From Thermoplasmatales archaeon (GTDB taxonomy: Archaea; Thermoplasmatota; Thermoplasmata; Thermoplasmatales; GCA-001856825): a DNA stretch of 11,327 bases. Both the position numbers and the translations under genes were made by a program. Under the pieces are notes generated by a model. It was not told where the DNA came from. It did not search any database and worked only from the letters and a program-made list of their open reading frames with translations. The stretch spans positions 1 to 11,327 of the forward strand of contig JACWAC010000033.1 in the NCBI GenBank assembly GCA_014874235.1, given 5' to 3'. Positions 1 through 5,967 of the stretch are shown here, piece after piece. Every line of letters begins with the position of its first letter. Position 1 is the first letter of the stretch.

Positions 1-88
1 AGTCATAATCTTCTCTAATCCAGATTATGGTTCTTCGATGAGTTTCGTAACTAGTCTGATTGGTCCTCTCTTTCACGCTGTTTCTGGT

Positions 89-493
89 CTAGGGGCAGAT
101 GGTGAACTTGTACCCGTACTGAATTATTCCCTCTTTGCCCTCCGTCCTGACTTTTCTCAATGTAGCTGTGACTTTCGTCCCAATCTTTGCCTCATCTGGT
201 GAACAGTCTACTATCTGTCCCGTCACGAAGGGCCCCTCCTTCATCTTGATCAATGCCATCACATACGGGATCTGCATTTTGAATTGTTCGAGTCCGTCGT
301 GGACCACTGTAAAAGAATATATTTCCCCTTCCCCGGACATCTCTTCCTCTTTCATTTTTCCAACCGATTCTCTTCTGCAGGTCGGGCATATGACCCTGGG
401 TGGAAAATAGAGAGTGTTACAGTTTAGGCATCTCGTTCCAACAAGTCTGTACCGGTGTCTCGATTCTCTCCAAAATCTTGGAACCTCGCTCAC
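89..493 (-). CDS. DUF35 zinc-ribbon/OB-fold acyl-CoA-binding protein of the HMG-CoA synthesis complex
   Basis: This is a small protein of 134 residues from the GTG start at 493. An N-terminal rubredoxin-like zinc ribbon is visible as CxxC (C22, C25) followed by CPxC (C36, C39), within a region reading RCLNCNTLYFPPRVICPTC. An OB-fold-like domain follows (about residues 50-134). In archaea the DUF35 protein encoded beside HMG-CoA synthase and acetoacetyl-CoA thiolase bridges the two enzymes and contributes to a shared CoA-binding site, so acetoacetyl-CoA can be passed on. The open frame extends to a TTG at 502 that overlaps the thiolase stop. AGGAG lies directly against that TTG but 9 nt before the GTG, so GTG is preferred; it starts 1 nt after the thiolase stop. 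It is the last gene of the operon. Family assignment is strong; the role rests on family knowledge and context. Confidence 0.9.
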   Translation of the reverse strand: MSEVPRFWRESRHRYRLVGTRCLNCNTLYFPPRVICPTCRRESVGKMKEEEMSGEGEIYSFTVVHDGLEQFKMQIPYVMALIKMKEGPFVTGQIVDCSPDEAKIGTKVTATLRKVRTEGKEGIIQYGYKFTICP

Positions 494-494
494 T

Positions 495-1652
495 TTAATC
501 AACTCCTATAACAGTCGAAACTGAAGTCGTCCCGAGTCCACCCATGTTGTGAACGAGGAAGTTTCTCGGGTTGTTAACTTGCCTCTGTCCTGCCTTTTCT
601 CTCAGCTGTATGGTCGCCTCTACGGCCTGGTACAATCCACTCGTGCCCAGTGGATTGCCGTGAGCCTTGAGGCCACCTGAAACATTTAAGGGCCTGGATG
701 AATTGTAATAGAAGTCGTTTCCTTCGGTCATTCTTATTGCATCCTTTCCAAGTATCTCCTCCATCTGTATTAGTGCCGCAATGCTATAGGAGTCATGGAT
801 TTCGAATGCGTCTATTTTTCCGACTTCAAGATTCGCTAGTTTTAACGCATTGCTCGTGCTGTGCTTGACTGCCCTGAAGGAATCTATACTCTTTCTGTCG
901 TGTAGTGAAAGGAAATCATTGGCGGCGGAGCTCGATTTGATTCTTATCGGATGAGAGGCAGCGCTTATTCTCTTGGGATCTGCCGAAATTATCAGTGCGG
1001 AAGCTCCATCGCTTATAGGCGCATTGTCAAATACGGTCAGTGGCTCTGCAATAGGCGATGCCTTGATCACGTCTTCCAACTTGATTGTATTCTTGAAATG
1101 AGATGTTTCGTTCATCGAAGCGTGTTTGTGAGATATGACCGGGAAAGCGGCATAATTCTCCCTCTTTGCTGATCCTTCGTATTCGTGTCTTCTTGCAATC
1201 ATAGCAGCGATTGAACACTCCGTTGCACCGAAGAAGGTCTCCCACTCCGCGTCCAGTGATCCACCTATTATTTCAGTTGCAACCTCGGAGGGCACGTCAG
1301 TCATCTTTTCTACCCCTCCAACAACTACAGTGTTGTATTGTCCAGACTTTACCGCTAAGAAGGCTTGCATGAGTGCTGCTCCGCCGCTAGCAGATCCCGC
1401 CTCTATCCTGATGGAAGGTATATTGAGCTCAGATATTCCTGAGTAATCCGCTATCAGAGCGGCAATCTGTTCCTGGTCTACAAACTGTCCTCCACTCGTG
1501 TTTGCACCGTAGAGGGCATCCAAATCCTCCGCATAGATTCCTGCGTCCATAATCGCTTTAAGGCCCGCTTCGGAAGCAAGCTCTCTAAGGCTGGAATCCC
1601 AGAGCTCTCCGAATTTGGTCGTCCCTACTCCCAAAATGTAAACTTCTCTCAT
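495..1652 (-). CDS. Archaeal acetoacetyl-CoA thiolase-family protein with altered catalytic residues
   Basis: This 385-residue protein has the length and layout of the archaeal SCP-x-like thiolases that make acetoacetyl-CoA for the mevalonate pathway. It opens VYILGVGTTKFG and contains VEKMTDVPSE near 114-123, EIHDSYS at 284-290 with conserved H286, and SGGLKAHGNPLGTSG at 325-339. The expected nucleophilic Cys of the EAxCASG-type motif is Ser (S87, codon TCT, in EAGSASGG). The expected His of the GHP motif is Asn (N333, codon AAT, in HGNPLG). The frame is otherwise uninterrupted and well conserved, so this is not an obvious pseudogene. The start has a G-rich SD (GAGGGGGG) about 9 nt upstream, inside the end of the HMG-CoA synthase gene. 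Family and operon role are clear. Whether it performs Claisen condensation is doubtful: it may use Ser, act as a non-condensing scaffold, or catalyse an aldolase-like reaction. Confidence 0.88.
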   Translation of the reverse strand: MREVYILGVGTTKFGELWDSSLRELASEAGLKAIMDAGIYAEDLDALYGANTSGGQFVDQEQIAALIADYSGISELNIPSIRIEAGSASGGAALMQAFLAVKSGQYNTVVVGGVEKMTDVPSEVATEIIGGSLDAEWETFFGATECSIAAMIARRHEYEGSAKRENYAAFPVISHKHASMNETSHFKNTIKLEDVIKASPIAEPLTVFDNAPISDGASALIISADPKRISAASHPIRIKSSSAANDFLSLHDRKSIDSFRAVKHSTSNALKLANLEVGKIDAFEIHDSYSIAALIQMEEILGKDAIRMTEGNDFYYNSSRPLNVSGGLKAHGNPLGTSGLYQAVEATIQLREKAGQRQVNNPRNFLVHNMGGLGTTSVSTVIGVD

Positions 1653-1656
1653 CGGA

Positions 1657-2703
1657 TCAGGCCCCCCTCATGATTATCTTTCCCCTGTACTTCATGTAAG
1701 TTGCATAGTCTATCCATATGGGCTTGTTGACCTGTTCCATTACACCGGGAGCTTTCTCTCTTTTCATTGATTTAATTCTGTCATTGACTGTGATATCGAA
1801 AGCATCAGAACCAGCACCGCTTCCAAAAGCAACAGCCAGTATTCTATCTCCGCTTTCCACCTTGTCCAGAATTGCCGATAGGCCAATGATCATGGAACTG
1901 GAATAGGTGTTTCCAATGTATGGAGTGAGAAGACCATCCTTAACCTGTTCGTCCTTGAAACCCAACATCTTAGCAACTCTAGTAGGGAACTTTCCGTTTG
2001 GTTGGTGGAAGACTGCATAGTCATAGTCCTCGGGCTTCGTTGACTGCCTCTCCATCATTTTCTTCGCACCAGTGAGGACGTGCTTGAAATATGCCGGTTC
2101 CCCTGTAAATCTCCCTCCGTGACTGGGATACTTCTCCCCCTCCCTCCTCCAGAAATCAGGAGTATCTGTTGTAAATGACAGCGTAGCGTTAAAATCTGCA
2201 ATGCCATTCTTTCCAATCACGAATGCAGTTCCGCCCGCTGACGCAGAGTACTCAAGTGCATCTCCGGGGGCTCCCTGAGACGTGTCCGATCCAATGGCAA
2301 TTCCGCTCTCAATTTGCCCACTGTCAACCATTGCCATTACATTCTGCATCGCTGCCGTTCCAGCCTTACATGCAAACTCATAATCAGCAGAGTGAATGTC
2401 GTATGAAAGACCCAGCGCTTCAACGAGAATTGAAGATGTTGGTTTGACAGCGTATGGGTGGCTTTCGGATCCAACGTATATTGCACCTATCTTGTTCTTA
2501 TCTAGATCAGTTCTCTTAAGTGCGTTTTTTGCAGCCTCTGCGGAGATTGTCAAAACGTCCTCATCTGGTCCGGGAACCGATTTGCTGTAGATGAAGAGCC
2601 CGCTCTTGATGTTCTCTGGATTCTCACCCCACTCTTTCGCAATCTCTTCTGCCCTTATTCTGAACCTAGGAACGTATGATCCATAGGATACAATTGAACT
2701 CAT
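1657..2703 (-). CDS. Hydroxymethylglutaryl-CoA synthase, archaeal type
   Basis: It condenses acetyl-CoA with acetoacetyl-CoA to HMG-CoA, the second committed step of the mevalonate route to archaeal lipids. The N-terminus SSIVSYGSYVPRFRI is typical of the archaeal family. The catalytic Glu-Cys-His set is visible: E80 in VGSESHPYAVKP, C112 in YEFACKAGT and H233 in VFHQPNGKFP, numbered from the ATG at 2703. The C-terminal region carries NTYSSSMIIGL and FGSGAGSDAF, which shape the CoA pocket. Length is 348 residues, normal for archaea. An in-frame GTG at 2715 adds four residues, but the ATG matches the usual family start and lies about 30 nt from a TATA-like box, suggesting a leaderless mRNA. 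The thiolase follows 4 nt downstream. All catalytic residues are intact, unlike in the partner thiolase. Confidence 0.95.
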   Translation of the reverse strand: MSSIVSYGSYVPRFRIRAEEIAKEWGENPENIKSGLFIYSKSVPGPDEDVLTISAEAAKNALKRTDLDKNKIGAIYVGSESHPYAVKPTSSILVEALGLSYDIHSADYEFACKAGTAAMQNVMAMVDSGQIESGIAIGSDTSQGAPGDALEYSASAGGTAFVIGKNGIADFNATLSFTTDTPDFWRREGEKYPSHGGRFTGEPAYFKHVLTGAKKMMERQSTKPEDYDYAVFHQPNGKFPTRVAKMLGFKDEQVKDGLLTPYIGNTYSSSMIIGLSAILDKVESGDRILAVAFGSGAGSDAFDITVNDRIKSMKREKAPGVMEQVNKPIWIDYATYMKYRGKIIMRGA

Positions 2704-2727
2704 TACAATCAGCACTCAATTTCATCA

Positions 2728-2738
2728 GATATTTAGCC
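2728..2738 (-). promoter_or_regulatory. Putative TATA box for the HMG-CoA synthase operon
   Basis: On the minus strand this reads GGCTAAATATC, centred about 30 nt before the ATG at 2703. A second AT-rich candidate (TATAAT) lies near 2748-2753. The spacing suits a leaderless or near-leaderless archaeal transcript. It implies that the operon can be transcribed independently of the upstream aldo/keto reductase. This is pattern recognition only. Confidence 0.4.
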
Positions 2739-2771
2739 TTTGCCGACATTATACTTCGACAGTTGTCTATA

Positions 2772-3755
2772 TTAAATGAACAGGAACCCCAATTTTGCGA
2801 TAAAATTGGGGAGTATCTTTGGATAGAAACCTATGGTTGTTTCTATAGCCCCCACAGCCTCAAGGGAAGTTTCGATTGAGTAAATTTCTGGTTGTGTTAG
2901 TTTGATAGAATTTGCAGAAACTATCTCGCCTACCTGTTTTGCATTCCTGAAACCTGGGATAGGCACAACCTCAAGATGCTTTTCGTATGCAAGCACTAGT
3001 TGAACGATGCTGATTTTTCTCTCTTCCGATATTCTCCGCAACTCGGACATGAAGGGAGCATATTTCTCAAAGTTAGAGGAGGAAAACAATTTGTTTATCT
3101 TTCTCACAGTCCCGGATGGTTTGTCCTTTGCAGAATATCTTCCCGATAGGAATCCTTGTGCGAGAGGGCTCCACGCTATCAATTTTATGTTGTTAGCCTT
3201 CATAGTTTCAATCAGTTTTTTGTTCGGTCGCTCAACCAAGTTGAACTTGATTTGGTTGCTTTCTATTTTCAGGTCTTTCAGTGCGCTGTTGGCTATATCT
3301 ATGGTTCGAGACGAAAAGTTGGACACGCCTATGTGTCCGATCATTCCTTCCTTTGTCACTCTTTCCAGTTCTCTGAATAATTCGGTGATGTTTGTGTAGA
3401 TACTGGGCTCCCAGTGAACCTGATAAAGGTCGACATGGTCAAGTTTCAGTCTCTTGAGACTGTTGATTAGACTCTTCCTTACTCTACTTGCACTTGCGTT
3501 GAAACCTGCAAGTTTTGTTGCAACAAAATACTCTCTCCTGTCAAAAGCACTCAGTGCTTCTCCAACCAGGGTTTCAGATTTTCCCCCACCGTAAATCTCT
3601 GCCGTATCAATGAAGTTCAGCCCACTCTTGATGCCAAATCTCAAAGCCTCTATGAGTTCTCTTTCTTCATATTCCGAACCCCATCCTTTTAGGCCAAGTT
3701 GCCAAGTTCCTAATCCAATCTTGCTTACCAAACTCGTATCGAAGAGATTGCCCAT
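2772..3755 (-). CDS. Aldo/keto reductase family oxidoreductase
   Basis: This 327-residue TIM-barrel NADPH-dependent reductase would act on aldehydes or ketones; the substrate cannot be read from sequence. The catalytic tetrad is visible: D50 and Y55 in FIDTAEIYGGG, K81 in FVATKLAG and H114 in YQVHWEP. GVSNFS (143-148) and WSPLAQGFLSGR (195-206) are family signatures, and the cofactor phosphate-binding motif IPGFRNAKQVGE lies at 266-277. The ATG at 3755 is preferred because the conserved IGLGTWQLG follows 13 residues later and an AT-rich element lies about 25 nt upstream. It is divergent from the VOC gene and upstream of, on the same strand as, the HMG-CoA synthase operon with a 68-nt gap to that ATG. 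A functional link to mevalonate synthesis is not established. Its last codons form a perfect 10-bp inverted repeat. Confidence 0.92.
   Translation of the reverse strand: MGNLFDTSLVSKIGLGTWQLGLKGWGSEYEERELIEALRFGIKSGLNFIDTAEIYGGGKSETLVGEALSAFDRREYFVATKLAGFNASASRVRKSLINSLKRLKLDHVDLYQVHWEPSIYTNITELFRELERVTKEGMIGHIGVSNFSSRTIDIANSALKDLKIESNQIKFNLVERPNKKLIETMKANNIKLIAWSPLAQGFLSGRYSAKDKPSGTVRKINKLFSSSNFEKYAPFMSELRRISEERKISIVQLVLAYEKHLEVVPIPGFRNAKQVGEIVSANSIKLTQPEIYSIETSLEAVGAIETTIGFYPKILPNFIAKLGFLFI
2787..2811. repeat. Perfect 10-bp inverted repeat (hairpin) at the 3' end of the aldo/keto reductase gene
   Basis: CCCCAATTTT (2787-2796) and AAAATTGGGG (2802-2811) are exact reverse complements around a 5-nt loop, GCGAT. 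It lies within the last codons of the reductase, ending 12 nt before its stop codon. It could be a termination or RNA-processing structure insulating the downstream HMG-CoA synthase operon, a protein-binding palindrome, or coincidence. On the minus strand no long T-run follows directly. Confidence 0.6.
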
Positions 3756-3775
3756 TGAGCTTTATGTGGATGGGC

Positions 3776-3783
3776 AATTAATT
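3776..3783 (-). promoter_or_regulatory. Putative TATA-like element for the aldo/keto reductase
   Basis: AATTAATT is centred about 25 nt upstream of the ATG at 3755, with CGATAAAG just further out. The 95-nt gap between the divergent reductase and VOC genes must contain both promoters. The assignment rests on spacing and AT content. Confidence 0.3.
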
Positions 3784-3805
3784 CTTTATCGTTTAAGGCA
3801 ACACT

Positions 3806-3815
3806 AAATTTAAAT
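3806..3815 (+). promoter_or_regulatory. Putative TATA box for the VOC gene
   Basis: AAATTTAAAT at 3806-3815 is a good archaeal TATA candidate. A start site about 26 nt downstream would fall near 3837-3840, just before the in-frame codons for KIDHV. That bears on where translation begins. Confidence 0.4.
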
Positions 3816-3850
3816 CAGGAATAGTTTGCAATCAGACAAAGATAGATCAC

Positions 3851-4228
3851 GTGAATGCTTTAGCTCTTGCCGTGAAAGATGTGCGAGAGTCTGTTGAGTT
3901 TTACAGGGACAAACTCGGATTTATTCTGAAAGAAGTTTCGGACGAATTTGCATATCTAAAGTTCAATGAAGATAAGGGTCCAGGACTAGCTCTCGTATCC
4001 AGGGCAGGTTTGGAAAAGGGGATTCCTGGCAGTTCCATTCCCGATGAAAGTAGCCTTAGGTTCTATCTTGCTTTCCTTTTGGAAAGTGTAGACAAGGAAT
4101 TCAAGGAACTGCAAGGCAAGGGGGTACACTTCATCACATCGTCGGCCAATAGGCCGGATGGTCAGAGGTATGCATTCTTTGAGGATCCAGAAGACAATCT
4201 CTGGGAAATTTCAATTTTCCCTAAGTGA
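3851..4228 (+). CDS. VOC (glyoxalase/bleomycin-resistance fold) small protein
   Basis: This is a 125-residue protein of the vicinal-oxygen-chelate superfamily, which includes glyoxalase I, extradiol dioxygenases, epimerases and antibiotic-binding proteins. Visible signatures are ALAVKDVRESVEFYRDKLGF at the first βα unit and YAFFEDPEDNLWEISIF at the end, where E119 of WEI is the usual last metal ligand. The only conventional start in frame is GTG at 3851. The codons just before it, AAG ATA GAT CAC, read KIDH, and KIDHV is the usual VOC N-terminus, including the first metal-ligand His. Either initiation occurs upstream at a non-standard codon such as ATA at 3842, or the protein has lost that ligand. 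The specific reaction cannot be assigned. It is divergent from the aldo/keto reductase. Confidence 0.85.
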   Translation: MNALALAVKDVRESVEFYRDKLGFILKEVSDEFAYLKFNEDKGPGLALVSRAGLEKGIPGSSIPDESSLRFYLAFLLESVDKEFKELQGKGVHFITSSANRPDGQRYAFFEDPEDNLWEISIFPK

Positions 4229-4278
4229 TAGAGAATAGGACCCTAATCGGTCATGTATATGTTGTTTATTCAAAGTAT

Positions 4279-4288
4279 TATATTTAAG
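4279..4288 (+). promoter_or_regulatory. Putative TATA box upstream of the 130-residue protein gene
   Basis: TATATTTAAG lies about 22 nt before the GTG at 4305 with no SD between, which suggests a leaderless or near-leaderless message. Confidence 0.35.
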
Positions 4289-4304
4289 GAACCAATTTGT
4301 CATT

Positions 4305-4697
4305 GTGCGAGTCTATTATGAATTCCCACTGAACGAGTCACGAGAAGATGCTTTCCAAAAGTTGATAGAAAGCATCGATGACACCGAAATATGGAGGGGG
4401 CATATTACAATCAAGAGGATAGATCAAAACAATAGAGAATCTATACTTGCATTCCGGAACAAAAAACAGAAGGAATGGGTGGGGAGGAAAAAGGAAGATC
4501 TTTCAATAATGATAAAGTATGGAGAAGGACCTTTAAATGGATACCAAGTTCTTCAAGTGTTAGAGGAGAAGATTTTGATAAAAATGGATATCAAAATGAG
4601 AGGGCTATGGTACCCGTTCACTCGATATGCAATCTCTCACGTCTTAGATGGAGAGATAAACGCACTGAAGAGATTATTTCCCGACAACGATCAGTAA
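4305..4697 (+). CDS. Uncharacterised protein, possibly SRPBCC/START-like
   Basis: This 130-residue protein starts at GTG (4305). I do not recognise it firmly. It has a short N-terminal strand (VYYEFPLN), a helix with an acidic stretch (SREDAFQKLIESIDD), alternating charged strands such as HITIKRI, a GPLNGYQVLQVLEE turn, and a final long helix (YAISHVLDGEINALKRLFP). This β-rich core closed by a C-terminal helix ending in LKRLFP resembles small SRPBCC (polyketide-cyclase/START) ligand-binding proteins, but that is fold inference only. No signal peptide, membrane segment or Cys pair is present. A TATA-like box precedes it, and tRNA-Asp follows 35 nt after the stop, so it appears to be a single-gene unit. 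Codon usage and composition look like its neighbours, and the frame is clearly more protein-like than the overlapping alternative. Confidence 0.7.
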   Translation: MRVYYEFPLNESREDAFQKLIESIDDTEIWRGHITIKRIDQNNRESILAFRNKKQKEWVGRKKEDLSIMIKYGEGPLNGYQVLQVLEEKILIKMDIKMRGLWYPFTRYAISHVLDGEINALKRLFPDNDQ

Positions 4698-4703
4698 TAA
4701 ACA

Positions 4704-4711
4704 TTAAATAA
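4704..4711 (+). promoter_or_regulatory. TATA box for tRNA-Asp
   Basis: TTAAATAA is centred about 25 nt before the first tRNA base at 4733. This is the expected spacing for TBP/TFB-directed transcription starting at or just before the mature 5' end. Confidence 0.5.
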
Positions 4712-4732
4712 ACTCAGTCAATACGACGGAAA

Positions 4733-4805
4733 GCCCCGATAGTGTAGCGGCCTATCATCCGAGTCTGTCGAGCTCGGGACACGGGTTCAAATCCCGTTCG
4801 GGGCG
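4733..4805 (+). tRNA. tRNA-Asp (anticodon GTC)
   Basis: This is a 73-nt cloverleaf without an intron. The acceptor stem GCCCCGA (4733-4739) pairs with TCGGGGC (4798-4804), with G73 at 4805, the Asp discriminator. The D arm lies around GTGTAGCGGCCTATC. The anticodon stem CGAGT/GCTCG has one T-G wobble closing the loop CTGTCGA, with anticodon GTC at 4767-4769. The T arm is ACGGG-TTCAAAT-CCCGT (4781-4797). The 3' CCA is not encoded. A T-rich stretch (TATTTAGTTTT, 4811-4821) after it may act as terminator. The integrase remnant begins about 30 nt downstream, so the 3' end of this gene probably served as an attachment site. Confidence 0.97.
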
Positions 4806-4834
4806 TCAGGTATTTAGTTTTAATCCCCAAAGAT

Positions 4835-5739
4835 TTGAGTGAAGTAGGGAGTTATACTTTCATGCCAAATTTGGGAAATTTCACTTTGGAATATGAGTTG
4901 AAAATGCTTGAAAAAGAGCCGTACAATGCAGAAATCAAGGATTTAATTAAGAAATTTGTTAGAGAGATGAAGATAAAGGAGGACATGTCAGAGATTAGGA
5001 GGATCAATTACGTGCAGAGGTTGAGGATAGTAGGAAGATGGATCCCTGATAAATTCCTGGATCCGGATAGCAAGGCCATGGAAACGGTGTTGGAGAGACT
5101 TGCTGATAACAAATATACCGACTGGACCAGGGAAACATACCTGAAGATGGTGAAGAAATTTTACAAGTGGTGCCTCGGAAATAATATAACGTATCCCCCC
5201 TTTTTGAAGGGTATAAAATCTCAGAAAAGTCATAACAACACGAAGCCAGAGGAATTGATCACCCCCAATGAATTGAAATCCCTCCAGAACGCGTGCGTCA
5301 ATTCGAGGGACAGGGCCCTCTTCTCCACCCTCTATGATTCAGGTGCAAGGATAGGGGAGCTGCTTACCATGAAAATCAAGGATATTGGTTTTGACGAATA
5401 CGGAGCTCTTTTGAAGGTTACAGGGAAGACGGGATTTAGACAGATAAGGATAGTTGGGAACAGCATAGCATACCAGAGGGCATGGGTAGACGATCATCCT
5501 GACAGGAAGAACAACGAGGCATGTCTATTCTGTGGTATTACGATTGAGACAATGGGGAGGCATCTCCTCTATTCCGATGTTTATGCGATAATAAGGAGAA
5601 CGGTAAAGAGGGCAGGGATAAAGAGGAGGATACATCCACACCTGCCGTTATTAGCAGGTATATCAGCGAAGGTCTTATCCCGAAATAGTTGAAGATCTAC
5701 GGACGATCCCAAATTATGGCCCGAAATTGGGCAAAACAT
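4835..5739 (+). pseudogene. Decayed archaeal tyrosine recombinase (integrase) next to tRNA-Asp
   Basis: The open part encodes 285 residues from a TTG at 4835, or about 276 from the ATG at 4862. It has an N-terminal SAM-like DNA-binding domain (about 30-120, with WTRETYLKMVKKFYKWCLG) and a catalytic domain from about 140. The first catalytic Arg is R172 in LYDSGARIGELL, and the strand Lys is K198 in TGKTGFRQIRI. H269 lies in RIHPHL. Intact relatives then read FRHSRAT and end with a nucleophilic Tyr; here HPHL runs into PLLAGISAKVL and a stop at 5690-5692. The +1 frame resumes recognisable integrase sequence (SRYISEGLIPK, then TAG at 5686, then KIYGRSQIMAR), with Trp where Tyr is expected. At least one frameshift, one nonsense codon and loss of the second Arg and Tyr make it inactive. 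Position beside tRNA-Asp marks an old integration event. The 3' boundary is approximate. Confidence 0.85.
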
Positions 5740-5967
5740 CTAATCCCTCCTATGAGTCCAAAAAGGCACGACAAGAATAAGGTTCGTCACCTTCACAAGA
5801 GTTTAGTTATACTTGCTTCAAATTACCTCCTCTCTCTTTTCAGTACTATGGTCAGTGCTGTTTGTTGTCGTAATAACCGTTATCTCAAACGATAGAATAA
5901 TTGCTTAACGCACTTGTGGAAGCCCAAAATTTAATAAATCGGGATCGATATTAAAGGAAGTGAAAAA
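5740..5967. other. Intergenic region between integrase remnant and GAPN, including GAPN leader
   Basis: There is no convincing gene here. The integrase +1 frame stays open to about 5895, but its translation is low-complexity and unlike integrase C-termini, so it is probably decayed element DNA. AAAATTTAATAAAT (5926-5939) is a candidate promoter element. AGGAAGTGA (5955-5963) is a good SD for GAPN, with the ATG at 5968. No second copy of the tRNA-Asp 3' end was found. Confidence 0.45.

Noticed and set aside
1..6. Minus-strand ATG at the extreme left edge, possibly the next gene of the operon
   Set aside because: Only two codons are visible, so nothing can be supported.
2..201. Plus-strand open frame from the left edge (hydrophobic stretch near residues 12-30)
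   Set aside because: Over half of it is antisense to the DUF35 gene, it has no recognisable motif, and it ends inside that gene; a chance open frame is more likely.
3007..3399. 130-codon open frame on the plus strand
   Set aside because: It is fully antisense to the aldo/keto reductase, whose catalytic motifs are unambiguous.
4475..4711. 78-codon plus-strand frame overlapping the 130-residue protein
   Set aside because: It is a shadow in another frame with no start signal; the 130-residue frame has the promoter and better protein character.
5815..5825. TTCAAAT downstream of the integrase as a possible attR copy of the tRNA-Asp T loop
   Set aside because: Only seven bases match and the flanking T-stem and acceptor bases do not, so it is chance level.
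5740..5895. Continuation of the integrase +1 frame as a separate small gene
   Set aside because: It opens at a TTG directly after an in-frame stop, its first part is integrase remnant, and the rest has no motif or start signal.
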